Shown: positions 24,772-33,656, counted from the stretch's first letter. The stretch is DNA of 64,000 bases from Microcaldota archaeon (GCA_021792095.1 JAJYVH010000001.1:381324-445323), one strand, 5' to 3'. The notes: a model not told the origin generated them from the sequence alone. Numbers and translations are program-made.

Positions 24772-25524
24772 ATGGCAAAGGTAAGAGGCAAGGGGAATAA
24801 AAGGGCGAAGGCACTGGCAATGGCAGGCGCTAAGGCGAGGGCAGCGAAGCGTGCGCCGGTGAAGCGCTCGGTGATGGCGAAGGTGCTCGGCGCAAGGATA
24901 AAGGACAAGATGCTGCTCGACGTGCCCCATTACCCCCAGACCGAGGATTTCACGAGCTCGGCAGCCTGCGCCATGATGGTGCTCAAGTTCCTCAAGCCAA
25001 ACTTCAAGTTCAGGCGCGAGGAGGAGTATGACATCTGGCAGGAGGCTGTCAACGGCAGCGTCTGGTACGGTTCCAAGTACGGCCTCGCCTACGCGCTTTC
25101 CAAGCGCGGCGCCAGCGTCGGCATAATGAGCAACACCAAGGACGAGGGCTACGAGCGCAAGATGGCAGTATACGAGAACGTGAACCTGGACACGCTGACT
25201 GCCTCGTTCAACGAGATAAGGCAGAAGTCTGAGCAGGCGGGCATAGAGGAGGAGCACAGGGAGGTGTCTACCACGACCATAAAGAAGGCGCTCTCCGCGG
25301 GCCAGGTGCCAATAGTGCTTATAGACGCCAAGACGATAAACTCTTACCTGGAATCGATGCCGCACTGGGTAGTAATAAAGGGCTACGACACCGACAACTT
25401 CTACATAAACGACCCCTACTCGGACAGCACCATAACAATAGCGGCCAGCGCGTTCAAGGCGGCGCTGGGCTACGAAGCGAACTACCACATGGTGCTGGTG
25501 AACGCGAAGCCCAAGGGCAAGTGA
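24772..25524 (+). CDS. C39-like papain-fold protein with Ser for catalytic Cys
   Basis: 250 residues from ATG 24772. A Lys/Arg/Ala-rich N-terminal tail (about 1-45: KVRGKGNKRAKAL..AKRAPVKRS) is followed by a C39_3-like domain. VPHYPQTEDFTSSAACAMMVLKFL aligns with the family's xxxQTxDxTCGPAxxxM, with Ser in the Cys position. The His (MPHWVVIKGYD) and Asp (FYINDPYSD) of the triad are present. It may be a non-peptidase binding protein, a Ser variant, or use the Cys four residues later; this is unclear. The basic tail could bind nucleic acid. The gene follows tRNA-Leu by 26 bp and is probably co-transcribed. Confidence 0.65.
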   Translation: MAKVRGKGNKRAKALAMAGAKARAAKRAPVKRSVMAKVLGARIKDKMLLDVPHYPQTEDFTSSAACAMMVLKFLKPNFKFRREEEYDIWQEAVNGSVWYGSKYGLAYALSKRGASVGIMSNTKDEGYERKMAVYENVNLDTLTASFNEIRQKSEQAGIEEEHREVSTTTIKKALSAGQVPIVLIDAKTINSYLESMPHWVVIKGYDTDNFYINDPYSDSTITIAASAFKAALGYEANYHMVLVNAKPKGK

Positions 25525-25564
25525 AGCCTTTCAGGCTCTTTGGCTCTTCCGCTCCAGCGGCGTT

Positions 25565-25599
25565 GGCGCCCGAATGGCGCCGGCTCACGTGCTGTTTTT
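25565..25599 (+). terminator. Possible hairpin-plus-T terminator
   Basis: GGCGCC-CGAAT-GGCGCC (25565-25581) can form a 6-bp stem, and TTTTT follows at 25595-25599. It lies after the C39-like gene and before a convergent gene. Confidence 0.35.
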
Positions 25600-25656
25600 A
25601 CATAGAAAGAGGGGCTGACGGAACGCGAGGCAGCTAGGCCCGGATCCGCCTGTCGT

Positions 25657-26004
25657 CTAATACCTGCTGTTGAGCATGCTTACGTCAGTCTCGGGCTCCC
25701 TGTTCCGGGCTTCGCTGAACCTTGCCTTTTCCTTCGCGATGCCTCTTATCGTGTTGTAGCACTTCAGGCACATCAGCCTGCGCTTCACGACGCCGCGCCT
25801 CACGTATGGGTCCCTTTCCTGTATGTAGCTGGGCGGCAGCACCTTTATCTCTCCCTTCTCCATGAGTCTGTTGCAGTACATGCAGGTGTCTTCCACCATC
25901 CTGGCGAACTCCCCGCGACCTTCTCGCAGTCCCGCGGCTTCTCTACAGCCACCGGCTTCCTCCCTGCCTACACTTTTCATTTCGCTTTTTCCCCACATAG
26001 CCAT
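25657..26004 (-). CDS. Small zinc-binding protein, unknown function
   Basis: 115 residues. Two Cys pairs, CMYC (about 41-44) and CLKC (about 79-82), are 35 residues apart and probably bind one zinc. Between them lie IKVLPPSYIQERDPYVRRGVVKRRLM; after them YNTIRGIAKEKARF. The basic character resembles small archaeal RNA-associated proteins, but it does not match the RNase P Rpp21 pattern well. Several in-frame Met codons leave the start open between 26004 and the FARMVEDT segment. It is convergent with the C39-like gene and lies downstream of trm1. Confidence 0.6.
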   Translation of the reverse strand: MAMWGKSEMKSVGREEAGGCREAAGLREGRGEFARMVEDTCMYCNRLMEKGEIKVLPPSYIQERDPYVRRGVVKRRLMCLKCYNTIRGIAKEKARFSEARNREPETDVSMLNSRY

Positions 26005-26120
26005 TCCCCACTAGGCCGAGCGCAATTTCCGTCATCTTCCCCCTTCAATGTCTGTTTATGCTGTTCCTTATATTTTAAGGTTTCGTTTAAGCCATGGTAA
26101 TGGTACGTGTCAGAGTGCCA

Positions 26121-27212
26121 CTATTCCTCGGATGCGCGCCTGACTGCTTCGATAACGGCGCCGGTGCCCGCATCTGTCTTGATGCCGTCATCGTCGAAAT
26201 GCGTCCTTGTGGCCCTGTGTCCGCTCGAGAGCGCCGCGAGCACCCTAGCCTGGGAGACGGAACCTACGCCCAGGTAGGAAGTGGCCTTCGGCACAGAGTA
26301 GAAGAAGGGTGTGTCGAGCTCCCCGTGTACCCGCTCCAGCAGCTCCCGCACGTCGCCATCGCCGCCGTCGCGCAGGCGCAGCATGCGCCCCAGCAGTCTC
26401 TTGTCGTGCAGACCGCCGAGCCAGAGCGGCCCGAAGAACTGCATGCGCTTGCCGCAGTAGCCGCACTTGGCGTCGACCCTGCGCTCTATACCAGCCTCGT
26501 ACGCGAAGTTGTGGCAGTTGCTGCAGTAAGCGCCGAAGCCCGAACGCCTGACCGATTCGTGCGCTTTCTCCGCCCCCTGCTCCAGCCTCAGGAAGAGGCG
26601 CATGTAGTGCATGTCGGCGATGCTGAGCAACGGCTCTATGCCGAAGCCGAACTGAGCCGCCTCGCGGGCAACGAAGTACAGCAGTATGCGCACACCCGCC
26701 TCGTGGCAGAGCTCGTTGTGTATCGGCACCGACCCGTAGTTGCGCAGGCAGGCCGCCGCCTCGGCGCCGCAGAGCGTGGCCGTGTCCGTGGCCGTGACCA
26801 TGAGTACAGCGTGCCTCTTGCACACCTTCAGCGCGTCGTGAACGAGCGGCACCGGCGTGCCGAAAGGATCCAGGTCCACAACATCGAACGCTTCTTTGCT
26901 CGCGCCAGCAAATTCCTGGAGGCTCTTGCCCAGCACCCTGAGCCTCAGCCCGTTGAGCCTGACGTTGGCCTTCGCGTTCCTGCAGGCGGCGGGGTTTATG
27001 TCGAGCAGCACCCCGTCCCTGATGCCCGCCTCGAGCGCGTACCTTATGCCCCTCGCTCCCGTAGCGGCGGTGGCGTCGAGCAGCCTGGCATCCCGCATGC
27101 CGAGCGCCCTCAGGAAAAGGACGGATATGCTCCTGAGCTTGCGCATCTTCGGGTTGTAGAAGACGCCTTCGCTTATCCTTATCCTGGCGGCGCCCTCGGT
27201 TGCCTGCTCCAT
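26121..27212 (-). CDS. trm1: tRNA (guanine26-N2)-dimethyltransferase
   Basis: 363 residues. SEGVFYNPKMRKLRSISVLFLRAL at the N-terminus, the SAM-binding LLDATAATGARGIRYALEAG, the catalytic DLDPFGTPVPLVHDAL and MVTATDTATLCGA are classic Trm1. The C-terminal half has a zinc site (CSNCHNFAY and CGYCGKRMQFFGPLW). The enzyme dimethylates G26 of tRNAs in the cytosol. Length is as expected. It starts 1 bp after the stop of the DUF357 gene and is in the same transcript. Confidence 0.93.
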   Translation of the reverse strand: MEQATEGAARIRISEGVFYNPKMRKLRSISVLFLRALGMRDARLLDATAATGARGIRYALEAGIRDGVLLDINPAACRNAKANVRLNGLRLRVLGKSLQEFAGASKEAFDVVDLDPFGTPVPLVHDALKVCKRHAVLMVTATDTATLCGAEAAACLRNYGSVPIHNELCHEAGVRILLYFVAREAAQFGFGIEPLLSIADMHYMRLFLRLEQGAEKAHESVRRSGFGAYCSNCHNFAYEAGIERRVDAKCGYCGKRMQFFGPLWLGGLHDKRLLGRMLRLRDGGDGDVRELLERVHGELDTPFFYSVPKATSYLGVGSVSQARVLAALSSGHRATRTHFDDDGIKTDAGTGAVIEAVRRASEE

Positions 27213-27213
27213 C

Positions 27214-27450
27214 CTATCGCTTCTTCACGAGCTTGCGCAGGGCGTCGAGCAGGCCGTGCGCATAGGATATGCTCGCGAATGCGGTGTACAGGTCCCTGCG
27301 CCCGAGCCACGACACAGCATCGTCCCTGTAGTTCTTCGCCGAGCCGAGCACCTCCTGCTCCGCGGAGTCGAGCTCCGTGCCCTCGAGCTCGCCCACGCTC
27401 TCGTCGAACATGCGCACGTCCTTGTCTATCCTTTCCTCTATTTCCTGCAC
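27214..27450 (-). CDS. DUF357 family protein
   Basis: 78 residues, all helical. NYRDDAVSWLGRRDLYTAFASISYAHGLLDALRKLV matches the archaeal DUF357 pattern, in which a DA..F...GD...AF...YA.GLLDA core forms a helical bundle. Function is unknown. It is the first gene of a two-gene unit with trm1, an arrangement that may be meaningful for tRNA modification but is not proof. Divergent from the gene at 27514. Confidence 0.75.
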   Translation of the reverse strand: MQEIEERIDKDVRMFDESVGELEGTELDSAEQEVLGSAKNYRDDAVSWLGRRDLYTAFASISYAHGLLDALRKLVKKR

Positions 27451-27513
27451 GCAAACAGCTCAGAGTTTAATAATTGTCGCAACAATAATAACACAGACGT
27501 TTCCGGTGTGCAT

Positions 27514-28119
27514 ATGCCCAAACAGGTCCCGTGGGATGAAGATACAGAGGAGTTTGTGTCAGATTTGGACGACATAATATCTAAGAAGTACGGCATGACA
27601 CTCAGGAACCTGCTCCTGAACCCCTCCAAGTACACGGTCAGGCCCGGCGCCGCCGCTACCATCGCAGACGCGAAGCAGGATGTGCACGCCTACTTCGATT
27701 CGCTGCTGGAGGGCCTCAAGGACGAGCAGTCTAAGCTGCAGAGCGAGATGGAGCTCGCCGATTCGCAGTATGCGGCGGTGGACTCAGTGATAACCGAGAA
27801 GGCCGCGGCAGCGCGCGTGCCTTACATCAGGCCCATGTACGTGTCCAGGCAGAGGGAGGGCGAGGAGGTGGTGCTGATAGAGCGCTACGACGAGAGCCTC
27901 GAGCCCTTCGTGGGCAAGCTGGTGAACGCGTCCAACTACGTTGCCGACGTTTCCGCCACTTACAAGACGTACCGCCTCGGCTCCTGGCTCTTCTCGGGCG
28001 CCAAGAACCATGTGCTGACAATAAACCCTCCGGCGAGCCCCGTGCTTGCGATAGAGTCGAGCAGGGATACTATCAACGGCCTGCTGGATGCAATCGTTCC
28101 TGCTGCGCCAGAGCAGTAG
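27514..28119 (+). CDS. Coiled-coil protein of unknown function
   Basis: 201 residues from ATG 27514 (MPKQVPWDEDTEEFVSDL). The frame opens further upstream, but that part is antisense to DUF357 and lacks similarity. An N-terminal acidic region is followed by a coiled coil at about 50-90 (DVHAYFDSLLEGLKDEQSKLQSEMELAD), then a mixed region with PYIRPMYVSRQREGEEVVLIERYDE. No family is recognised. It is followed after 11 bp by the AK6-like kinase and may be co-transcribed. Confidence 0.55.
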   Translation: MPKQVPWDEDTEEFVSDLDDIISKKYGMTLRNLLLNPSKYTVRPGAAATIADAKQDVHAYFDSLLEGLKDEQSKLQSEMELADSQYAAVDSVITEKAAAARVPYIRPMYVSRQREGEEVVLIERYDESLEPFVGKLVNASNYVADVSATYKTYRLGSWLFSGAKNHVLTINPPASPVLAIESSRDTINGLLDAIVPAAPEQ

Positions 28120-28130
28120 CCGGTGTCGCT

Positions 28131-28694
28131 GTGCCTTCAGCTAAGCGCATCCTCGTGATAACTGGCGTTCCGGGGACAGGCAAGACCACGCTCGCAGACA
28201 GGATAGCCAAGCGTTTAGGCGATGCGGAAGTGGTGCATGTCACTGAGCTCATCAAGGCGGAGCGCCTTTTCTCCGGGTACTCGGAGCGGGGCGAGCTGGT
28301 CGTGGAGATGGGCAGGCTGAGCCGGGAGCTCGGGCGCATAGCAAAGAGGAGCGTGCAGAAAGTTGTCATAATGGAGGGTCACCTGCTCTGCGACATCAGC
28401 GTGAGGGGTGCGGCCGCGCTTGTGCTGAGGGAGCACCTGCCTGCGCTCGCCGGAAGGCTGGAGCGGCGCGGATACGCGAGGGAGAAGGTATCGGACAACG
28501 TAATCGACGAGGCGCTCGACTACTGCGGCGTGCATTCCCGCAAGCACTACGCTAATGTGCTGGAGTCTTTCTGCGGCGACAGGCGCCTTATGGGCAACGT
28601 TGACATGCTGCTGCAGGGCAAAAGGGCGAGCGGCTCTATAGACCTGATGCCAGAGCTGTACGCGATGATAAGCAAGGGGCGGCTGAGCCTCTAA
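28131..28694 (+). CDS. AK6/Fap7-type adenylate kinase
   Basis: 187 residues from a GTG start. Walker A GVPGTGKTTL, a short NMP-binding region (HVTELIKAERLFSGY), the MEGHLLCDI strand and the R-rich lid (LAGRLERRGYAREKVSDNVIDEALDYC) fit the archaeal Fap7/hCINAP group. That group combines adenylate kinase activity with a role in late small-subunit ribosome maturation, together with uS11. The stop overlaps the stop of the convergent cca gene by 4 bp. Confidence 0.85.
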   Translation: MPSAKRILVITGVPGTGKTTLADRIAKRLGDAEVVHVTELIKAERLFSGYSERGELVVEMGRLSRELGRIAKRSVQKVVIMEGHLLCDISVRGAAALVLREHLPALAGRLERRGYAREKVSDNVIDEALDYCGVHSRKHYANVLESFCGDRRLMGNVDMLLQGKRASGSIDLMPELYAMISKGRLSL

Positions 28695-30073
28695 CGCAGC
28701 ATGAGCTTCTTCCTCAGCTCGTTGTATATCTGCTCCGCATAACTGTCCGGAATCTTGTTTATGAATAGGCTCGAGCCGCGGAGCGCTACGTCCTTCCTTC
28801 TACCCACAATCCTGCCAGCCGCGACCGCCTTCATGAAGCCCGCGAGGTCGCTGTACCTGCTGCGCTCCAAAGCGCTTAGCTTTTCTCCTGACACCAGGAA
28901 GGCCAGCGCCTTCCCGTGCGCAGCCGCGAAATCGCTTTGGGCCTTGGCGCTGAACGCGCTGGGCCCGCTGTGAAGCGCAGAAAGGAGCTCCTGCCTCGGG
29001 GCCAGGAACGCGAGCAACCCGCTCTTGCCGCTTATGGCCTGGAGCGAGATGTATATGCTGAAGCCGTGCTTGTTGGCGTGGTACTCTATCATCTCCGAGA
29101 CCTTCCTGAGCTGCGGCCAGACTATGTCCTCGCTCTTGTCGGGCACTTTCGCGGCCACGAGATAGATGTCGAGCCCCGCTTTCTTCGCAAACTCCTGGAG
29201 CGCCCTGGCAGAGCCTCCGCGCCCTGCCGCGGCCCTATGGAAGAAGCTCGCGCTTGGGTTCTTCAGGAACGCCCTGCAGAGCATCACGAACCTCGCCAGC
29301 GACTCTGTAGACACTCCGGCTGCCACATTCCTGTCCTTGTCCACCGGGTCTATCACCACGAACTGCGAGCGGAACCTCGCAATGAGCGACCTGTCCTTGA
29401 GCTCTGTCCTGTTCTTCGGGTCCAGCAGCACAGGCAGGGTGAAGCCTGCCGCATTCCTTATGGCATCGAGCAGCGAACCGTAGTTATAGACGAGCAGCTC
29501 GCAGAGATAGCCGGAGAATCCGCTTGTGCGCACCTCCGCGCCATATAGGTTGTTCGCCTTCAGCAGGTGCTTCAGCACCCTGACGTCGTCGCGTTGCTTC
29601 TGGGAAAGGCGGGAGTTGATGAAGTCTGCGTGCATAGGCGAACGGTCTACGGCTGTGCTCATGTCCTCTATGTTGTCTATGTAGTATGCCGGAACTATGT
29701 CGGCCTCCACGCCAAGCGACTCCATGTGCAGCCTGGTGTACGGATGCTCTGCGTACTTTATGGTGTAGCTGTCGCGCTTGCTCTCGAGCACCTTCCTAGC
29801 GTACGCAAGCCCCTGCTTCGTTATCCTCTCCCTGCTGTACTTCTTGCTGAAGAGCAGGAATATGTCTATGTCCGAATCGCCCTTTAGCTGCGTGCCCCTT
29901 ACCACCGATCCCACGACGCGTATCGCCACATCGCTGGGCACTACCTCCCGAAGCCTGCCCGTGAGCCTGTTGATGACGTTCACGTCGTGCCTGAATTCCT
30001 CCTCGCTAGGCTTGACTTCAGCGAGCGCCTTCGCGAAGACAGCGCCTATTGCTTTATCGGAGTTAACGGGCAT
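28691..30073 (-). CDS. cca: CCA-adding tRNA nucleotidyltransferase, class I
   Basis: 460 residues from ATG 30073; the frame is open to 30187 but that part overlaps tRNA-Ala. The polymerase signature RGTQLKGDSDIDIFLLF holds the two metal-binding Asp. The middle and tail domains (LKHLLKANNLYGAEVRTSGFSGYLCELLVYNYG and GRRKDVALRGSSLFI) are archaeal. It builds CCA on tRNA 3' ends, and none of the five tRNA genes here encodes CCA. A minus-strand TATA-like CATATTTAAAC at 30096-30106 suggests a leaderless message. Confidence 0.92.
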   Translation of the reverse strand: MPVNSDKAIGAVFAKALAEVKPSEEEFRHDVNVINRLTGRLREVVPSDVAIRVVGSVVRGTQLKGDSDIDIFLLFSKKYSRERITKQGLAYARKVLESKRDSYTIKYAEHPYTRLHMESLGVEADIVPAYYIDNIEDMSTAVDRSPMHADFINSRLSQKQRDDVRVLKHLLKANNLYGAEVRTSGFSGYLCELLVYNYGSLLDAIRNAAGFTLPVLLDPKNRTELKDRSLIARFRSQFVVIDPVDKDRNVAAGVSTESLARFVMLCRAFLKNPSASFFHRAAAGRGGSARALQEFAKKAGLDIYLVAAKVPDKSEDIVWPQLRKVSEMIEYHANKHGFSIYISLQAISGKSGLLAFLAPRQELLSALHSGPSAFSAKAQSDFAAAHGKALAFLVSGEKLSALERSRYSDLAGFMKAVAAGRIVGRRKDVALRGSSLFINKIPDSYAEQIYNELRKKLMLR

Positions 30074-30075
30074 GT

Positions 30076-30107
30076 AACATATAAATAAATCAGCAAGTTT
30101 AAATATG
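30076..30107. promoter_or_regulatory. Interlocked promoters of cca and tRNA-Ala
   Basis: ATATAAATAAA (30077-30087) is about 27 bp before the tRNA-Ala 5' end on the plus strand. GTTTAAATATGG (30097-30108) read on the minus strand is about 25 bp before the cca start at 30073. The two sites face each other within 35 bp. Confidence 0.5.
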
Positions 30108-30112
30108 GCTGA

Positions 30113-30184
30113 GGGCTCGTAGCGCAGCAGTAGCGCATTCCGTTCGCAACGGAAAGGTCGCGGGTGCGAATCCCGCCGAGTCCA
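30113..30184 (+). tRNA. tRNA-Ala (CGC)
   Basis: Acceptor GGGCTCG/CGAGTCC has the G3-U70 pair that marks tRNA-Ala; discriminator A at 30184. Anticodon stem TTCCG/CGGAA with loop TTCGCAA gives CGC. The T-loop reads TGCGAAT, with G where almost all tRNAs have U55. No intron; CCA is not encoded. Confidence 0.95.
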
Positions 30185-30199
30185 CAATTAAGGTGCCTG

Positions 30200-30943
30200 C
30201 TACTTCTCCCTCCACCTCGACCTCTTGACCGCAATCGCGAGCATAGCAAGGGTAACCCCGATTATCACGACCCAGTCTACGGCTAGCATGCCGCCGCTGA
30301 AGCTGACGACGCCTGTTATGCTCTGCATTATCTCAGCGCCGTAGGTGGCAGGAGAAAGGTAGGCGAGGTACTGGAACGGCATGGGTATGTAGGTTATCGG
30401 GTAATAGACGGGCGGCAGCGCGGAGAGCACAGTGGAGACTATGCCCGCGTACGCCCAGCTCTCCACCACGTCCGAGGAGAATGTGGAGAGCACGAAGCCC
30501 AGCGCGCACGAGAACGCGAAGAGTATGATGAGCACCGCAGCGAGCTCTGCAAAGCCCAGCAGGCTCGCATGCACGTAGAAGAACGCGAGTATGCCCAGGA
30601 CTATTATGACAGGTATGGTGTACACGAGCTCCGATACTGACATGCCCAGGAAGTATATGGCGGCGCTAGTGGGCGAGCTCACCACCATGTCCTGGAGCTT
30701 GAAGTCGTTCTTGAAGTGCGATAAGTCCTGCTGCATGCCGGTCCCCGCGCCTATCATGGACAGTATGAAGGCGCCGCCTATGGCTATCGGCAGCAGCGTG
30801 CCGTGGCTCACGAACGTTATGGCTATCAGCAGCGAGAAGGGGGCGAGCACAGTGCTCACCAGCACCAGGGGATAGTTGGCCATCATGTACAGGGAATTGA
30901 CGAACACGGATGCGATTATCTGGCTACCAATACTCTTCCCCAT
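30200..30943 (-). CDS. ABC-2 type transporter permease
   Basis: 247 residues with six predicted membrane helices (for example VLVSTVLAPFSLLIAITFV, LVYTIPVIIVLGILAFFYV, AYAGIVSTVLSALPPVYYP). The last contains the ABC-2 pattern before the final helices (YLSPATYGAEIMQ). It starts inside the end of the ATPase gene (20-bp overlap), so the two are translated together. Such pairs export drugs, lipids or glycans; the substrate cannot be told. Confidence 0.85.
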   Translation of the reverse strand: MGKSIGSQIIASVFVNSLYMMANYPLVLVSTVLAPFSLLIAITFVSHGTLLPIAIGGAFILSMIGAGTGMQQDLSHFKNDFKLQDMVVSSPTSAAIYFLGMSVSELVYTIPVIIVLGILAFFYVHASLLGFAELAAVLIILFAFSCALGFVLSTFSSDVVESWAYAGIVSTVLSALPPVYYPITYIPMPFQYLAYLSPATYGAEIMQSITGVVSFSGGMLAVDWVVIIGVTLAMLAIAVKRSRWREK

Positions 30944-31853
30944 TGTCGTACACCTCGTTCTCTATCGGCTTCTTCACTATGTAGTAGAATATATCCTCCA
31001 GCGTAATCGGGTTCATCGAGAGCCTGACGCCTCTCTTGATCAGCTTCGTGGAGAGCCTGTTCGCCTCGCGTTCGGTGGTGAGTATCTGCCTTACGCCATC
31101 TTCCCCAACGATCATGCTGCCCTGCCGCGGCTTCTCCGCCTTCGCCTCCGAGAATACCTTTATGCTGTACGGGTACTTCACCCTTGCCCTCAGCTCGTCG
31201 AGCGTGCCGAGCGCCATCAGCCTTCCATCGTTCAGTATGCCTATATTGTCAGCGAGGTTCTCCGCCTCTTCCAGGTAGTGCGTAGTGAGGAAGATGAAGT
31301 GGTCCTTCTTGAGCATCCTGAGCGTCTCCCACAGCTCTGTTCTTGATATAGGGTCCAGCCCGGTGGTGGGCTCGTCGAGGAAGAGTATGCGGGCTCTGGA
31401 AGCTATGACTGCAGCCACCAGCACCTTGCGCTTAAGGCCCCCGGACAGTTTCCTGTTTGTAGTGTCGGCGTACTTCTCTATCCTCAGCTTCCTCATGGTG
31501 GCCATGAAGCTCCGCGCCGCCTCGTCCCTGCCCATGCCGCGCCAGTATAGATAGGAGGTTATGAACTGCCTGGGCGTAAGCCATGGCATCGCGTGCGCCT
31601 CCTGAGGCACGCATGCGATCAGCTCGCGCACGCTGCCCGTGTCCTTCACGACATCGAGCCCGGCGAGCGTGGCGTAGCCTCCCGTAGGCAGCAATTGCGT
31701 GGCCAGTATCCTGACCAGCGTCGTCTTGCCTGCGCCGTTCCTTCCTATGAGCGCGAAGACGCCCTTCGCAGGTATCGAAAAGCTCACTCCGTCCAGCGCG
31801 CGCTTGCCCTTGTCGTACTCCTTGCTGAGCCCTTTGCACGTTAGCATGTCCAT
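30924..31853 (-). CDS. ABC transporter ATP-binding protein
   Basis: 309 residues from ATG 31853 (MDMLTCKGLSKEYDKGKRAL). Walker A GRNGAGKTTL, Q-loop VPQEAH, signature KLSGGLKRKVLVAA, Walker B RILFLDEPTTGLDP and switch His (TTHYLEEAE) are all intact. A C-terminal extension of about 80 residues is as in DrrA/NodI-type exporters. It energises the permease encoded just downstream. A frame open to 31958 is judged non-coding. Confidence 0.92.
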   Translation of the reverse strand: MDMLTCKGLSKEYDKGKRALDGVSFSIPAKGVFALIGRNGAGKTTLVRILATQLLPTGGYATLAGLDVVKDTGSVRELIACVPQEAHAMPWLTPRQFITSYLYWRGMGRDEAARSFMATMRKLRIEKYADTTNRKLSGGLKRKVLVAAVIASRARILFLDEPTTGLDPISRTELWETLRMLKKDHFIFLTTHYLEEAENLADNIGILNDGRLMALGTLDELRARVKYPYSIKVFSEAKAEKPRQGSMIVGEDGVRQILTTEREANRLSTKLIKRGVRLSMNPITLEDIFYYIVKKPIENEVYDNGEEYW

Positions 31854-31970
31854 AAGCGCCACTGGCGAACATAGGATTTGCACTTGGCAACATTTAAATG
31901 CGTGCGCAGCAATTCTGTATCGGCACGTTTTACGCACTAGCAGCAGCCTCCGTACCAAAATGGCGATTTC

Positions 31971-32819
31971 ATGATAAGTTACGGGTTAGGTCTTGCTGTA
32001 GCCGCCACCGTAATCTGGGCATTTGCCTCGCTGCTGGCTAAAGTGATGACTTCGAAGATAGGCAGCATCGGTTTCTCGCTGGTCGTTCTAAGCATAGGCA
32101 TAATCCCTACGGCAGCAGCGATGCTCGTCTACCCATCGCAGCCTGGCACCATAGTGCTGTCGCTGGCAGTTGCGGCCGGAGTGTTCCTTGCAGTGGGCTA
32201 CCTGTTCTTTCTGAAGTCGCTCCGCACAGTGCAGGCTTCCGACACGTACGCTACTACTATGCTGCAGTCGGTCATGATAACAGTTTTCGGCATATTCGCG
32301 CTGGGCGAAGCGTTCACAACGCTGGACATTTTTGGGTCGGTGCTGATACTGGCGGGCGTGCTGTTCGTGTCCATGGCTGTCGGTTTCAGGCCCAACAGGC
32401 AGCTCGTTCCAGCGGTGTTCGGCAACATCTCGTGGGCCGTCTTCTGGATTATAGCAGCATACGTCATAGCCCTGTACGGCAACATATTCCCGTTCCTCAC
32501 GTACTCCAGGCTGGTTGCCGCTCTAATAGTGGTGCCGTTCTTCTTCGCCTTTCCGCCATCCAAGGCGGAGAGAAAGGCGAGCAGGGGTGGCATGTTCCTG
32601 CTTCTTGGCGTTACCGCCGCGATGCTCTCCGGATTTGGCAACATGGCGTTCGGCCTGCTGACTGGCGTGCAGCTGATAGCCGTAGGCAGCATGATAACCA
32701 CCCTCTCGCCCCTGCTTGTGGTGATACTGGCGCATTTTGTGTTGAAGGAGCGGCTTGCTAAGAAACAGGTTGCTGGTGTGTTGGTGGCGACTGTCGGCGC
32801 CATGGTGATGGTGCTGTGA
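31971..32819 (+). CDS. EamA/DMT-family membrane transporter
   Basis: 282 residues with about ten membrane helices in two similar halves. GLAVAATVIWAFASLLAKVM opens the first EamA repeat, and ALGEAFTTLDIFGSVLILAGVLFVS closes it. The second half ends with VLKERLAKKQVAGVLVATVGAMVMVL, the usual (E)xxxxxQxxGxxLIxxG signature. It probably exports or takes up a small metabolite; substrate unknown. A second, divergent EamA-type gene is at 57324. Confidence 0.85.
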   Translation: MISYGLGLAVAATVIWAFASLLAKVMTSKIGSIGFSLVVLSIGIIPTAAAMLVYPSQPGTIVLSLAVAAGVFLAVGYLFFLKSLRTVQASDTYATTMLQSVMITVFGIFALGEAFTTLDIFGSVLILAGVLFVSMAVGFRPNRQLVPAVFGNISWAVFWIIAAYVIALYGNIFPFLTYSRLVAALIVVPFFFAFPPSKAERKASRGGMFLLLGVTAAMLSGFGNMAFGLLTGVQLIAVGSMITTLSPLLVVILAHFVLKERLAKKQVAGVLVATVGAMVMVL

Positions 32820-32851
32820 TTGACGCATGCTTCCCTGTATCGCGGAGCAAG

Positions 32852-32868
32852 TATTATATAATTTTATA
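32852..32868 (+). promoter_or_regulatory. TATA box of superoxide dismutase
   Basis: TATTATATAATTTTATA, about 25-40 bp before ATG 32892. It is one of the strongest TATA-like sequences in the window. Confidence 0.55.
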
Positions 32869-32891
32869 ACACAGTGTTAGCAGTAGATTAG

Positions 32892-33527
32892 ATGGCATAC
32901 GAAGGAATCAAAGGCGAACTCAAGAAGTACGAACTGCCTCCCCTGCCCTACAAGCTAAACGCGCTGGAGCCCTACATAAGCGAGCAGGTGATGGACCTGC
33001 ACTACAACATGCACCACAAGGGCTACGTCGCTGCCTCGAACGCAGCTGTCGAGAAGGTGCAGAAGATAGTGAACGGTGAAGTTCAGGGGTATGACTGGCA
33101 GGGAGTGGTCAGGAATCTTGTGTTCAACATAAACGGCCATAAGCTCCATACCATGTTCTGGAACAACATGGCGCCTGCGGATTCGAAGGGCGGTGGCAAG
33201 CCGGGCGGAGCGCTGCAGGACCTTATCGAGAGGCAGTTCGGCACCTATGACAAGTTCAAGCAGACGTTCACCGACGTGATGAAATCGTTGACCGGCACCG
33301 GCTGGGCCGTGCTCCACTATGACACGGAAACGGGGGGCTTGGTGATCTCAACGGTCGAGAACCACTTCATAAATCACATCGCGGAACTGCCAGTGATACA
33401 GATTGTTGACGAGTTCGAGCATGCCTATTACCTGCAGTATAAGAACAACCGCAACGCGTACCTGGACGCCTGGTGGGGCGTGGTCAATTGGGCCAACGCC
33501 GAGAAGCGCCTGGAGAAGTACCTCTGA
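32892..33527 (+). CDS. Superoxide dismutase, Fe/Mn family
   Basis: 211 residues. [35 protein letters not shown] carries the first two metal His, and the C-terminal [29 protein letters not shown] carries the Asp and last His. The cytosolic enzyme removes superoxide. Fe and Mn forms cannot be told apart from this sequence. Presence of SOD directly before a pyruvate dehydrogenase operon fits a cell that meets oxygen. Confidence 0.95.
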   Translation: MAYEGIKGELKKYELPPLPYKLNALEPYISEQVMDLHYNMHHKGYVAASNAAVEKVQKIVNGEVQGYDWQGVVRNLVFNINGHKLHTMFWNNMAPADSKGGGKPGGALQDLIERQFGTYDKFKQTFTDVMKSLTGTGWAVLHYDTETGGLVISTVENHFINHIAELPVIQIVDEFEHAYYLQYKNNRNAYLDAWWGVVNWANAEKRLEKYL

Positions 33528-33572
33528 AGGCTTATGACGTTCGGAGGCGCTCCCGCAGCTTCGGCTTAGGCT

Positions 33573-33583
33573 AAAATACCTTT
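33573..33583 (+). promoter_or_regulatory. TATA-like element before the pdh operon
   Basis: TAAAATACCTTTT-type sequence. It would place the transcript start near 33600, ahead of the in-frame but ATG-less coding segment that precedes ATG 33657. Confidence 0.4.
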
Positions 33584-33656
33584 TCGTTTCAAGAAGCATA
33601 GTGGTGTTGTCCTGATTTCGAAGGCCTACGAGGGCAGCGTCGACTACTTCCAGGTA

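Noticed and set aside
26094-27470. Plus-strand frame of 458 codons over trm1 and DUF357.
   Set aside because: Antisense to two recognised genes; no motif.
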